Origin: Chitinophagaceae bacterium 26-R-25
GTDB taxonomy: Bacteria > Bacteroidota > Bacteroidia > Chitinophagales > Chitinophagaceae
DNA: 64,000 nucleotides
NCBI GenBank assembly: GCA_029906195.1
Contig: JARWSJ010000002.1
Location: 1,364,001-1,428,000, forward strand
Direction of reading: 5' to 3'
Of this stretch, positions 25,748 through 34,980 are shown piece after piece. Every line of letters starts with the position of its first letter. Positions within the stretch are counted from its first letter, which is position 1. The translations under genes were made by a program, and so were the position numbers. The notes under the pieces were generated by a model. That model ran no database searches. It was given only the letters and a program-made list of their open reading frames with translations, and had not been told where the DNA came from.

Positions 25748-25750
25748 TTA
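25663..25750. repeat. Palindromic element, AAAAGTCAAAA family (copy 3)
   Basis: Arms 25663-25695 and 25721-25750; inner stem GGTCTCAGG / CCTGAGACC around a core ACAAGTTGCA. The DUF5689 gene's TAA stop (25748-25750) is the last triplet of the right arm. Confidence 0.82.
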
Positions 25751-27274
25751 TTTAACTACAGTACCACCTGTTTCAATCTGATCGATGGTTGATTTAGCAG
25801 TAAGTGGTACGTTAACTGCTGCTCTTGCTTGTGTCCATCTTCCCAAATTTGGATCGTAAGTACCACCCAGCATTTGAAAAGCATTTTTTTGCGTAGAATA
25901 AGGAAGGGCAAGCGTGTTGGAACCCGCTCTGTAGTACAGTTGGGTTTTCAGTGAAAGCGGATCTTTAAGATCGTAGAAATCTGTGTTGGTAACACGGTAG
26001 CCGACTTCCGGAGGGCCCGCTGAATAAATAGTTCCACCGGTCGCGATGAAGATTACATCAACAGGCTCAGAGGTTGCTTTTACGGCACTGTCTGCAAATA
26101 CTGCAATGCCTGAAGCGTTACCACTGTTGGCAAGAAGGTTTGTTGTTTTGCCGCCAAAGCCTTCGCCGGACAAGTTGTAATAATCGTATGTTCTGATCCA
26201 GTTTGCAGCGCTGATATCGGTTGACTTATCACCGTTGATTAATTTGGCTGTTCCACCTACATAGAAATACCCACCTTTTTTAACTGTTCCTGACGACAAA
26301 TTGAATTTATAAGTACGCAAGCCGCCGGTTGTCCAGCCGCCTGTTGGGTTGCCGACAGGTGTTGAAGCGCCTGCATTGTTAGTAGTTACAAGCGCAAAGG
26401 GTGTTTGTGAAAAATCGATATCCTTTGTCGCCTTTAATTGAATGTACTCATAGTTTCCTTCCTTCCTTGGATCGGGGTCGTCTACGGGATCGGCAAAGAA
26501 GCCTGTAATTACAACAGGCGCTACTTTAACTTCAGAACTTAGTACCTGGATATCATTGCCTGTTCTGATACGAAAGTTTGGTTTTTGCGTTTTACCATCG
26601 CTGCCGAAAACTATTCCATAGAAGTTAGCCATTACAGGTGCTGGTGTATTAGCAAAAGAAGCAGTTGCCTCAGTGTGCAAATTGATGTTTGCAAAACCGT
26701 CGTTCAGGTTTTTATCACCACTCAACGTTTCACCAGGTGCGGGCAACGGATCGAAGCCACCTTTTACAATAACAGTTAGTGCACTTTCATAGTTATCAGG
26801 GTTTGCAAGGATCTGGGCGTTTGTTGCACGGTTCAGCGGAAGTTTGTTTCCTGAAGATACCTTCCTGATATTAGTTTCAGAAAGGCCTGCAATTTCAAGA
26901 ATGCCGTTCGCTCTTTTCAACGTACCACCTACAACATTGATCACAAGAGAATCACCTGTTGTATACTTTGTGGCAGCGGTTCCCAGCTCGATGGAAATGC
27001 CTCTTACTTTAGACAAGCGGCGAGCATCCTGAACTGCTACCAAACCGGCTGGCATGTTGCCTCCTGAATGATCAGTAACTACCATGCAGGCGATACTATC
27101 GCCACCACCCATCATTTCCTTAGTCAGGGTAACTTCGGTTCCCTTATACAAAGGTCTGATATCGAATATGGAAATGTATACGCTTGGAACACCTCCCGGA
27201 TAAACGTCTTTTTTGCATCCCCACAATGAAGCTAATGATAGCGCGAAGAAGGAATACTTTAATATTTGTTTCAT
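25748..27274 (-). CDS. DUF5689 surface lipoprotein of a SusCD operon
   Basis: Surface-exposed lipoprotein, third gene of a SusC/SusD operon. ATG at 27274 gives the lipoprotein signal SLASLWGC with Cys20, followed by KKD. The N-terminal 230 residues match DUF5689 in style (VYISIFDIRPLYKGTEVTL, then CMVVTDHSGGNMPAGLVAVQ and LNDGFANINLHT). The second half contains GFFADPVDDPDPRKEGNYEY and a lamin-tail-like beta fold (YIQLKATKDIDFSQTPFAL). About 508 residues. Proteins in this position usually help bind the cargo at the cell surface; the ligand is unknown. Separated from the SusD gene by 172 bp holding TTGAAAA arms. Confidence 0.8.
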   Translation of the reverse strand: MKQILKYSFFALSLASLWGCKKDVYPGGVPSVYISIFDIRPLYKGTEVTLTKEMMGGGDSIACMVVTDHSGGNMPAGLVAVQDARRLSKVRGISIELGTAATKYTTGDSLVINVVGGTLKRANGILEIAGLSETNIRKVSSGNKLPLNRATNAQILANPDNYESALTVIVKGGFDPLPAPGETLSGDKNLNDGFANINLHTEATASFANTPAPVMANFYGIVFGSDGKTQKPNFRIRTGNDIQVLSSEVKVAPVVITGFFADPVDDPDPRKEGNYEYIQLKATKDIDFSQTPFALVTTNNAGASTPVGNPTGGWTTGGLRTYKFNLSSGTVKKGGYFYVGGTAKLINGDKSTDISAANWIRTYDYYNLSGEGFGGKTTNLLANSGNASGIAVFADSAVKATSEPVDVIFIATGGTIYSAGPPEVGYRVTNTDFYDLKDPLSLKTQLYYRAGSNTLALPYSTQKNAFQMLGGTYDPNLGRWTQARAAVNVPLTAKSTIDQIETGGTVVK

Positions 27275-27344
27275 TATAAGTTTTTTTGATTGGCACACAC
27301 CCGCCCGGCTGAAGTCGTTCGGACGGGGATGACACTGAAAAATC

Positions 27345-27446
27345 ATTTTCAATTTTCAACTTTCAATTTTCAATTCAACCTTGCGGTTTGTGCATCAGGG
27401 CGAATGCGATTCGCCCCTACGATTCCGATTTTCAATTTTCAATTAA
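27345..27446. repeat. TTGAAAA arms in direct orientation around a palindrome
   Basis: Two TTTTCAATTTTCAA-type arms (27345-27375 and 27428-27446) in the same orientation flank the palindrome GGGCGAATGCGATTCGCCC (27398-27416). The second arm abuts the SusD stop at 27447 directly. This is the one case where the arms are direct, not inverted. Confidence 0.75.
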
Positions 27447-28973
27447 TTACGGTTTCTGCCACCAAACCTGTGTATTGATCGCATCTGTTCCTTGCCCGGC
27501 AACAGCAGCTTTATAGTGGGTAGGGTTTGTTGACTGGAGGTATACCGGATATTTTAATCTTGCCGGCATTACACCATTGTTCTGCAAACCGGTTCCTTTA
27601 GGCAACACAGGGTGGCCCGTACGGCGGTATTCGAACCACTGCTCCATATCTGTAAGGAATAGTGCATAATACTTTTGCAGGTGTATCATTTCCATTTTCT
27701 CATCGAGGGTTGCCGCATCATCCCAGGTGATATCAGCAGCCGTTGTGTAGTCTGTGATCTTCTTGTTCCACGTTGGGATCCATTGTGTAATACAGTTTTG
27801 AATACCTGCATTGTAGTAGTTAGCTGCACTTCCGCTGATCCATCCTCTCGCTATGCACTCGGTCATAATGAAATTCAACTCAGCGTAAGTCATGATGATA
27901 CCTGTGTTCGGATCTGTTTGTAATGTGAGGGGAACAGCATTGCTAACAGTTTGGTCCGTTGCATAGAAGTAAGCGCCTTTTGCTGCGCCGGTACCCGGAG
28001 CATATCCGCTCGGCACGCCACTGAAGTTGCCCCCGGCAGGAGCAATGCCCCATCGGCACACACCGTTTGTACCATATGTAGGAATGTCGAGGAATGGACT
28101 GCTCCATGTCCAAAGGTGATCGATAAAGAAGCTGCAAATTGCAGGCGCCCTGAAGTCCTGCGCTCTTACACTTACATAAGGAGAAACCAGCGCACCACCT
28201 GTCCATTTCAAAATCGCAGACTCTGCATTGCTCGTCATGATAGGATGATTAACAGTATCAGCAATGCGGCTTTGGATTTGTTTGATGCAATCATTTGCAA
28301 CTTCCTGTTTGCCTGATATGCGAAGAAGTAAACGCAGGTATAGTGAGTTACCAAGCTTTCTCCATTTGCTCACATCTCCATTGTAAACAGGATCACTGTT
28401 AGGAACGATAGCGGTTCCTTTTTTGAGTAAAGTATCAGCAGCATCCAGTCTTTTGAAGATATCCGTGTAGATGTCTTTTTGTTTGTCAAAAGCAGGAGTG
28501 AAGTTTAAACTATCTCTTCCTTCGTTTGAATGAAAATAGGGAACGTCTCCATAAGTATCTGTAAGCATAGAATAAACCCATGCCTGGCAGATCTGAGAGA
28601 TACCCATGTATGAAGTATTGAGTGTAAGTGAATCGCTGGCGGTTTTGTAAAGATCTTTATAGTTAGTAAGATCAGTGAACCAGCCATTGTATAAGTAATC
28701 AGACACGTTATCGCGGATGTCATATCTGAAGATCTCGCCCTGGCCATCGCCCATGTCTACAGTCACCTGCATCAGTTCATTGTTAACGTTGCGGTTTCTG
28801 ATCAGGTTGTAGTTTAAGGTGCTCGCTAAGGCAGGCGCCAAAAGCTGCTGAGGTAGTGCGTGTGGCGTATTGTTCGGGTCAGTATTCACTTCCGTAAAAT
28901 CTTTTGTACAGGAAGTAAGTGCAACACTGAACGCGATTATTGCAGTTGAAAATTTATAAAAAGTTGTCTTCAT
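27447..28973 (-). CDS. SusD/RagB-like outer-membrane lipoprotein
   Basis: Cargo-capturing lid lipoprotein of a SusCD importer. Lipoprotein signal FSVALTSC (Cys22) then TKDFTEVNTDPNNTPHALPQ, the opening typical of the SusD-like_2 branch. TPR-like helices follow: QICQAWVYSMLTDTYGDVPY ('dtyGdvPy' block), WRKLGNSLYLRLLLRISGK and LNFIMTECIARGWISG. The C-terminus has WFEYRRTGHPVLP, a family signature. 508 residues, full length. It follows SusC after 30 bp, so they are translated from one message; cargo is not evident from sequence. Confidence 0.92.
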   Translation of the reverse strand: MKTTFYKFSTAIIAFSVALTSCTKDFTEVNTDPNNTPHALPQQLLAPALASTLNYNLIRNRNVNNELMQVTVDMGDGQGEIFRYDIRDNVSDYLYNGWFTDLTNYKDLYKTASDSLTLNTSYMGISQICQAWVYSMLTDTYGDVPYFHSNEGRDSLNFTPAFDKQKDIYTDIFKRLDAADTLLKKGTAIVPNSDPVYNGDVSKWRKLGNSLYLRLLLRISGKQEVANDCIKQIQSRIADTVNHPIMTSNAESAILKWTGGALVSPYVSVRAQDFRAPAICSFFIDHLWTWSSPFLDIPTYGTNGVCRWGIAPAGGNFSGVPSGYAPGTGAAKGAYFYATDQTVSNAVPLTLQTDPNTGIIMTYAELNFIMTECIARGWISGSAANYYNAGIQNCITQWIPTWNKKITDYTTAADITWDDAATLDEKMEMIHLQKYYALFLTDMEQWFEYRRTGHPVLPKGTGLQNNGVMPARLKYPVYLQSTNPTHYKAAVAGQGTDAINTQVWWQKP

Positions 28974-29003
28974 AATCGTAAATAATAATTGCTCTTAATA
29001 ATG

Positions 29004-32000
29004 TTACAAACCAACGATGATGTTAGCTCCGAATGATCTTGTAGATGGGAACTGACCAATTTCAAAACCCTGAAGAATGTCAGAACCATTCAATGTTCCA
29101 AACTCAGGATCGAAGCCCGGCCATTTGCTCCAGATAAAAAGATCTCTTCCGTAAACACCTACTGTTACACGCTGCACGCCGATTCTTTTTGTGATAGAAG
29201 GATTGATCGTGTAATCAAGGCTCAACTCTCTGAACTTGATAAAGTCAGTCGAGAATGTGCTTCCTTCAGCATTGTCAACACCAAAGTGAGAGCGGTAGTA
29301 GTTATCGATATCAGTTGCGATCGTTGTGTTTTTTGTGTAAGAACCATCTTTACCCATGACAACACCGTTACCAATAATGCCACCGTATCTTCCTGGAAGT
29401 GTGCTGGTAATTTTACCTTGTTCGGCCATTTTGTAGTGAGTAAGTGAGTAGGCAACGGCACCATATTGTGCATCAAACAACAAGTGCATGTGGAACTGTT
29501 TGTACGTGAAATCGTTGGTGAAACCAATTTTACCTTTCGGGTTAGTGTTGCCCAATTTTTTTACGTTATCGGAGATCAATGCAAAACCTGTAGTGCCATC
29601 ATATACCACCTGTCCGTCCGGGGCACGTACATAGCCTCTTCCGTACAAGTCGCCAATGCTTCCTCCAACTTGTGCCACTAATTGTGCACCACCAGTAGGT
29701 CCGTTATACAACACAACTGAACTATCAGCCAATTGCTTGATCGTGTTTACGTTTTTAGAGAAAACAAGACCAGTAGTCCATTTGAAACCATGAGGGTTCA
29801 TGATCGGTGTTGCATTGACTGCAAGCTCGATACCTTTATTGTTAACCTGGCCAATGTTGATCATTGAATACGGGTAACCTGAAGACTGGTCTATTGTACG
29901 TTTAAGGATCTGGTTTTTTGTGCTGCCCTGGTACACTGCAAGATCAAATCCCAAGCGGTTTTTGAAGAACTCAACATTTGCACCTGCTTCATAAGTGATT
30001 GTTTTAAGCGGTTTCAGGTTTGGATTAGCCAATGTTGCTGGGTTTTCCAGGCCACCATTAAACAAGCTGCCTGCAGATGTGTAGTTGAATGAAGTAATGT
30101 AAGGAGTTGTACCGCCGCTACCTACACCAGATGCAGAGAATCTAAGTTTTGCAAAACTGATTGCTTGCGGAAGTTTTACTGCATCAGATAAAATGAAACT
30201 TAAGTTAGCAGACGGGTAGAAGAAGCCTGCGTTCTCTGTACGCGTTGATGTTGCCAAAACAGAGTTCCAGTCTTGTCTTCCTGTAAGGTCGAGGTAAACC
30301 ATATTTCTATAGTTCGCTGTGATCATACCGTACAAGCTGTTGATGTTGTATTTACTTTTTACCGGTGCAGTAACCAAAGGACCAGCAGCGTTAGCCATTG
30401 AATAGATGCCAGGATAAGTAAGTGAATCTGCGCGGACTTCGTCTTTGTTGTAATTGTTTCTCAACATGCTTCCACCGATAGAAGCGTTGATGTCAAAATC
30501 GTGATTGATCTTCTTTGCATATCTCAGGAAGAAATCAGCGCCAGATTCCATAGAGAAGATGTTTTGTGTGCGGTAACTTCCTTTAGGGAATTTGGCACCG
30601 GCATCGTAAGGGCGCTCCTGGCCGCGTTGCTCGTATGACATATCCAAAGATGTTCTCACTTGCAAACTCAAATCTTTAGTGAAATTGTAAGTCGCCTGAA
30701 TGTTACCTGTTACAGCGTTGCGGTTCATTTTGTTGATGAACTCATAGGCAACAGCGTAAGGGTTTTCAGGGAAAGAGCTGAATGGATATTCAATTGCTTT
30801 GCCTTCTTTACCATTCTGCCAGTAGTTTTTCAACCAGTTAAGATCCGCACTTGGCTGCCAGAAAATGTACCAGTACATGATGGACTGGTTCCCGTAACCC
30901 GCGCCAGGTAAGTTGTCGCTCCATTTATTGTTGTAGTCAACTTTTGCAGAGATCGTCAGTTTGTCGCTCAACTTTGAGTTAACCGACATAGACACAGTGT
31001 TTCTCTTGTAGCCGGTGTTTGGCAGTATCCATTTGTTGGAAACATTTGTAAGACCAAATCTTGCTGTTGTTTTTTCAGTGCCACCTTCTACGCTGATACT
31101 GTTCGTGTATGTTTGACCGGTCTGAAAATATTCGCGGCTTTGATCTTTGTAAGGAACCCACGGAGTTCTTATTGAATCTTGCGCCTGCGTGCCGGGATTG
31201 AACTGATAGAATTTTTGCCCATCGAATTTTGGTCCGTATGCAGAGCTCGTACCGCTTGTGCTCGCACCGTCGGGGCCCGCACCGTAAGAATAATAGTCAG
31301 CACCGGCAAGCCCCTGGCCATATTCGTATTGCAAATCCGGCCAGCGGTTAACTCTTTCAGCACTTGCATTGGAACGAACTGTTACGCTCATTTTTTTGCT
31401 TCCACCACCAGACTTAGTTGTAATAACGATTGCGCCGTTGGCACCTCTTTGTCCATACAATGCAGCGGCACCAGGGCCTTTCAACACTGTTACAGATTCG
31501 ATGTCCTCCGGGTTGATATCGTTTAGGTTGCTACCGTAATCTGCGGGCATGTTATCGCTGCCTGTGCCATAAACAGTTTCACCACCGTTAGCCGTTCTTC
31601 TGCCACTTCCCTGGTTGATCACCACACCATCCACCACGATCAACGCTTCGTTATCGCCGGTCAGGTTGTTTTCACCACGAAGAATGATCTTGTTGGAACC
31701 TGCCGGGCCGCTGTTTGATCTGATAAGATTTAATCCGGCTACTTTGCCAGATAACGCGTCCGTCCAGTTACCTGCCATTGCTTCTGTTAATTGCTCGCCT
31801 TTCACCGTTGTGGTGGAATAACCAAGAGATCTGTTGGCACGCCTAATGCCTAGCGCTGTTACAACCTGTACTTCCTGCAAGTCTTCTGCAGAACCTATCA
31901 GGGTAACACTAAGCTGTGTGTGCTTTCCAACTTTAATTTCTTTTGGTTTAAAACCTACAGCGGAGATAAGCAATGTGTCCTCTTCGGTACAATTGATTTT

Positions 32001-32279
32001 GAACACGCCATCAACATCTGTGTTTGTTCCTTTCTTTGATTTTTTGATCATCACCGATGCACCTGCAACAGCTTTGCTGTCAGCTGCATTTTTTACTGAA
32101 CCAGATACCAGTTTTTGCTGCGCAAAAGAAGCGCCGCAAAATAGTACCAGTGCAATAATGCTTAAAAGGGAAATTCGTTTTTGTTTTCTGCTTCTTACAC
32201 GCGCCAGCGAGTTAGTGGCGGTAAAGCAAGCCCTGCCGGGCGTTTCGGGCCCAGGGCAAATTGCGGTAGAAAGATTCAT
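29004..32279 (-). CDS. SusC/RagA-type TonB-dependent outer-membrane transporter
   Basis: TonB-dependent importer, partner of the SusD-like protein. ATG at 32279 precedes a long positively charged region and a signal helix (LLSIIALVLFCGASFAQ). Next comes a carboxypeptidase-like regulatory domain (KLVSGSVKNAADSKAVAGAS ... DGVFKINC), then the plug with VVTALGIRRANRSLGYSTT, ALSGKVAGLNLIRSNSGPAG and GPGAAALYGQRGANGAIVIT. The large barrel ends in RSFGANIIVGL. About 1091 residues. No STN domain is present, so sigma/anti-sigma signalling through it is unlikely. It heads the operon susC-susD-DUF5689. Confidence 0.95.
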   Translation of the reverse strand: MNLSTAICPGPETPGRACFTATNSLARVRSRKQKRISLLSIIALVLFCGASFAQQKLVSGSVKNAADSKAVAGASVMIKKSKKGTNTDVDGVFKINCTEEDTLLISAVGFKPKEIKVGKHTQLSVTLIGSAEDLQEVQVVTALGIRRANRSLGYSTTTVKGEQLTEAMAGNWTDALSGKVAGLNLIRSNSGPAGSNKIILRGENNLTGDNEALIVVDGVVINQGSGRRTANGGETVYGTGSDNMPADYGSNLNDINPEDIESVTVLKGPGAAALYGQRGANGAIVITTKSGGGSKKMSVTVRSNASAERVNRWPDLQYEYGQGLAGADYYSYGAGPDGASTSGTSSAYGPKFDGQKFYQFNPGTQAQDSIRTPWVPYKDQSREYFQTGQTYTNSISVEGGTEKTTARFGLTNVSNKWILPNTGYKRNTVSMSVNSKLSDKLTISAKVDYNNKWSDNLPGAGYGNQSIMYWYIFWQPSADLNWLKNYWQNGKEGKAIEYPFSSFPENPYAVAYEFINKMNRNAVTGNIQATYNFTKDLSLQVRTSLDMSYEQRGQERPYDAGAKFPKGSYRTQNIFSMESGADFFLRYAKKINHDFDINASIGGSMLRNNYNKDEVRADSLTYPGIYSMANAAGPLVTAPVKSKYNINSLYGMITANYRNMVYLDLTGRQDWNSVLATSTRTENAGFFYPSANLSFILSDAVKLPQAISFAKLRFSASGVGSGGTTPYITSFNYTSAGSLFNGGLENPATLANPNLKPLKTITYEAGANVEFFKNRLGFDLAVYQGSTKNQILKRTIDQSSGYPYSMINIGQVNNKGIELAVNATPIMNPHGFKWTTGLVFSKNVNTIKQLADSSVVLYNGPTGGAQLVAQVGGSIGDLYGRGYVRAPDGQVVYDGTTGFALISDNVKKLGNTNPKGKIGFTNDFTYKQFHMHLLFDAQYGAVAYSLTHYKMAEQGKITSTLPGRYGGIIGNGVVMGKDGSYTKNTTIATDIDNYYRSHFGVDNAEGSTFSTDFIKFRELSLDYTINPSITKRIGVQRVTVGVYGRDLFIWSKWPGFDPEFGTLNGSDILQGFEIGQFPSTRSFGANIIVGL

Positions 32280-32403
32280 TTTGAGTTTGATTTGGTAAGA
32301 AATGAAGCGTATGTGCTGATCAACGCATCGCACTGCATTTCTTTTGTCAAAAGTTTGGTTGTGAAAATTTTCAGGCCGCAATAGTAGACTGGCGACGTTA
32401 AGT

Positions 32404-32447
32404 TTATGTTATCGAGACGTTATGTTAACGTGATGTTATCGGTTATG
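32404..32447. promoter_or_regulatory. 16-bp direct repeats upstream of the SusC gene
   Basis: TTATGTTATCGAGACG (32404-32419), TTATGTTAACGTGATG (32420-32435) and a shorter TTATCGGTTATG (from 32436) follow one another in phase. They lie 125 bp before the SusC start and look like an activator or repressor binding array. Confidence 0.4.
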
Positions 32448-32566
32448 CACAACCGAATAATTACATTATGTGTTTTGTCGGGTACAATCTTTCAATTCTG
32501 TAGAAACTATGGATTGGTAACGTTCACGTAATATTCGCGACAGATTTTCGCGCACGAAGGTGCCAT

Positions 32567-32657
32567 GTAGAGACGCGTTGAACGCGTCTCTGTTACACCA
32601 AAAGAATTTATGCATTTTATGCTGATTGTTCATGAGACGCGTTCAACGCGTCTCTAC
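32567..32657. repeat. Paired GAGACGCGTT palindromes
   Basis: Two near-identical palindromes, AGAGACGCGTTGAACGCGTC (32569 onward) and GAGACGCGTTCAACGCGTCT (32634 onward), each a hairpin on its own and together also an inverted repeat; spacing about 42 bp. They lie 33 bp after the DUF4287 stop (minus strand). Confidence 0.85.
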
Positions 32658-32689
32658 GGTTCATTCTGTTTTATTAAATCGACATATCA

Positions 32690-32908
32690 TTATTCTGTTT
32701 TTCCTTTAAATGTTGCATAGATTGCCATTGCATGACCATGCCCCAAATCAAAATCTTCTTTTAACCAAGCTACAATTTGTCCCGCTTTAACTGTCGGAAG
32801 TAATTCTCCTTTTTTCATGAATCCTTTTTTCTCCGCTAATTTTTTGAAGTCTTCAGGAGACTTGCCTGTCTTGGTTTTGATGTTATCGATGTACGCTTGA
32901 AATGACAT
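32690..32908 (-). CDS. DUF4287 domain protein, 72 aa
   Basis: Small cytoplasmic protein consisting of one DUF4287 domain. Opening MSFQAYIDNIKTKTGKSPED is diagnostic, followed by FKKLAEKKGFMKKGEL, VKAGQIVAWLKEDFDLGHGH and AMAIYATFKGK. The family is widespread in bacteria, sometimes as the N-terminal half of DUF4287-DUF5655 proteins; its function is unknown. Start ATG at 32906-32908, 14 bp from a TTGAAAA arm. It follows the DUF5713 gene on the same strand with a repeat element between. Confidence 0.85.
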   Translation of the reverse strand: MSFQAYIDNIKTKTGKSPEDFKKLAEKKGFMKKGELLPTVKAGQIVAWLKEDFDLGHGHAMAIYATFKGKTE

Positions 32909-32921
32909 AAGAGTTCAGGGT

Positions 32922-33088
32922 AATTGAAAATTGAAAGTTGAAAGTTGAAAATGGAAAGTAGAGTTGACAGTTGAAAATTGAAAGTTGAAAATGGGCCTTC
33001 TAATTGACCAGTCTTTTGGAAACCTATCATTTGTCGTTGTGGTAGGCAAAGGACAGCATTTTCAATTTTCAACTTTCAATTTTCAACT
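32922..33088. repeat. Inverted repeat, TTGAAAA family (doubled left arm)
   Basis: Left arms 32922-32953 and 32969-32994 and right arm 33057-33088, all built of TTGAAAA/TTGAAAG and all ending ATG toward the loop (about 62 bp). The right arm ends 4 bp from the DUF5713 stop. Confidence 0.85.
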
Positions 33089-33092
33089 AATT

Positions 33093-33425
33093 CTACCAGT
33101 CTCGTTCTCTAATCGCTTCCTCTACGTTCAATGTAATTTCAAAATGCTTCAAGATTCTGTCAATAGTCATTTCGATGGATTCAAGAGCGGTCGTGTCGAA
33201 TTCGCTGTCATGTTCCAAAAACTCATCTTGTAAGTCATTTGTCTTCAGGATCATTTTGTCAAACAATTCCTGTATATTTCTGTTAGAGAGATTACCTTTT
33301 TCAATTTGGTCAACTGTTTCTTTGAAGACGTTTTTTAGTTTGTCAACCAGGAAGGGAGGGTAGAAGTCGTCGTTAGACATTTCGGGAATGTACTCGAAAT
33401 TCTCTGGCAGTTTTTTCGTATGCAT
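33093..33425 (-). CDS. DUF5713 family protein, 110 aa
   Basis: Small soluble protein of the DUF5713 type. The block YIPEMSNDDFYPPFLVDKLK near the N-terminus and the acidic helix LEHDSEFDTTALESIEMTID are characteristic. Predicted all-helical, no signal peptide. Function unknown; often found in gene-poor accessory stretches. Start ATG at 33423-33425. Its neighbour on the same strand is the DUF4287 gene, but the long repeat between them argues against tight coupling. Confidence 0.75.
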   Translation of the reverse strand: MHTKKLPENFEYIPEMSNDDFYPPFLVDKLKNVFKETVDQIEKGNLSNRNIQELFDKMILKTNDLQDEFLEHDSEFDTTALESIEMTIDRILKHFEITLNVEEAIRERDW

Positions 33426-33552
33426 GATCGTTAGTTTTAAGAATTGTAAATAGCGGAAAAACTAGTCGGGTTCTAAATGATGCCGGTCACGCTCTATCAT
33501 GAATTTACGCAAAAAATATGGAAAATGAAAGCCTGGTCCTGGGCTCACAGAC

Positions 33553-33581
33553 TTGTGTGCATAAATTCTGCCTAACTTTTG
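33553..33581 (+). promoter_or_regulatory. Possible promoter of the FMO-type gene
   Basis: TTG at 33553-33555 and TAACTTTTG at 33573-33581, 17 bp apart, approximate the Bacteroidota -33/-7 pair. Weak match, suggested only by position upstream of 33696. Confidence 0.3.
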
Positions 33582-33695
33582 TATCTTGTTATAATCGCGA
33601 AACGCAACGCCAATAAAGCCCGAAAAACCACAGACTCACGTCGATAACGAATGCTGCCCTCTTAATTATTCTTTATTAATTATTAATTGTTTTCT

Positions 33696-34817
33696 ATGGT
33701 CATCAACACGCTTGTAATTGGCGCAAGCATTGCCGGTTTGGCCGTTGCCGCTTCTTTGCAAAAGGAGGGAATTGAATATGCTATTATTGAAAAAAGCGAT
33801 TGCATTGCTGCTCCATGGCATAGGCATTACGATCGCTTACATTTACATACGAGTAAAAGGTTCTCGCATCTGCCATACAAAAAATTTGATCACCATGTTC
33901 CGCGCTATCCTGCGAGGCAACAGGTTATCGAGTATTTGAACGAGTACAAATCAGCTTTTAATATCGATCCCCTTTTCAACACAGAAGCATTTTCCGTAAA
34001 AAAGATTGACAATATATGGTTCACACAAACAGATAAACAGGTCATAGAGTCAAGATACGTTGTGATGGCCACCGGTGCTTTTGCTGAACCCAAAACGGTA
34101 TTTTTCAAAGGAATGGAAACATTTCCCGGAAAGATCATGCACAGCAGCGAGTACAAAACCGGCGCGAACTTTAGCGGACAAAAAGTATTGGTGGTCGGCT
34201 TTGGTAATTCCGCCTGTGAAATAGCGGTGGACTTGGTTGAGCAGGGGGCAAAGCCGGTAATGTCCGTTCGTTCACCCGTTAATATAGTACCGCGGGATGT
34301 GCTGGGCATCCCCGTGCTGGAACTAAGTATTCTGCTGAATCCCTTGCCGCCTCCCGTTGCCGACCTGATCAGCAAGCCACTGATGAAGTTGTTGATAGGC
34401 GACATTGGCAAACTCGGATTGCAGCAAATGCCATATGGGCCTTTGACGCAAATACAAAGAGATCACAAAGCGCCGGTGCTTGATGTGGGAACGATTAAAC
34501 ACATCCGGCAAGGCAATATACAAGTGATGGGAGGGGTCGACCACATTGCTGATAACATCGTGTATTTCAAAAATGGAAGAGTAGATAAATTTGACGCGAT
34601 CATTGCTGCCATTGGATATCGCACGGTGAACGAAAAAATTCTTCACGTGGATAAAGAGCGTTTTGACGACTTACTGGTTAGCGTAGATCATCAAAAATAT
34701 TTTGGAAAAGATGGATTGTATTTCTGCGGTTACTGGATAAGTCCCACGGGTCAGATACGTGAGATAGCGCAGGATGCAATGAAGATAGCGAGGGATATAG
34801 CGGGGAGAAATAACTGA
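33696..34817 (+). CDS. FMO-type flavin-dependent oxidoreductase
   Basis: FAD/NADPH-dependent monooxygenase-like enzyme, cytoplasmic. Starts at ATG 33696; an in-frame TTG at 33687 is less likely. The FAD fingerprint is LVIGASIAGLAVAASLQKEG (residues 6-25, GASIAG in place of GxGxxG), with IIEKSDCIAAPWHRHYDRL after it. The FMO motif region is FPGKIMHSSEYKTG (about 143-156), and the NADPH fingerprint is VLVVGFGNSACEIAVDL. ATG near FAEPKTV and GYRTVNEKI complete the fold. 373 residues, shorter than eukaryotic FMOs and like bacterial FMO/ArsO-type proteins. Substrate unknown. Its TGA stop belongs to a TAACTGAA repeat. Confidence 0.85.
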   Translation: MVINTLVIGASIAGLAVAASLQKEGIEYAIIEKSDCIAAPWHRHYDRLHLHTSKRFSHLPYKKFDHHVPRYPARQQVIEYLNEYKSAFNIDPLFNTEAFSVKKIDNIWFTQTDKQVIESRYVVMATGAFAEPKTVFFKGMETFPGKIMHSSEYKTGANFSGQKVLVVGFGNSACEIAVDLVEQGAKPVMSVRSPVNIVPRDVLGIPVLELSILLNPLPPPVADLISKPLMKLLIGDIGKLGLQQMPYGPLTQIQRDHKAPVLDVGTIKHIRQGNIQVMGGVDHIADNIVYFKNGRVDKFDAIIAAIGYRTVNEKILHVDKERFDDLLVSVDHQKYFGKDGLYFCGYWISPTGQIREIAQDAMKIARDIAGRNN

Positions 34818-34907
34818 ATAACTGAATGACTGAATAACTGAATGGTTCAAGTGATAGTTTAGGAGTTTCATTCAAACTACTCAGTTATTCAGTTATTCAG
34901 TTACTCC
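34808..34907. repeat. Inverted repeat, TAACTGAA family
   Basis: Left arm 34808-34840 and right arm 34879-34905, loop about 38 bp, between two genes on the plus strand. The stop of the FMO-type gene is inside the left arm. Confidence 0.82.
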
Positions 34908-34980
34908 GCCTTGCCTGAAATCTTTTTCAGGAAATTAAACCCAATCCGAACTGGTTTGTTAATCTAGCAAACCCCAATCC

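Larger units (their letters stand above)
32280..32689. other. Gene-free region upstream of susC
   Basis: Holds the 16-bp direct repeats (32404-32447) and the GAGACGCG palindromes (32567-32657), listed separately, and presumably the operon promoter. No gene was seen. Confidence 0.5.
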
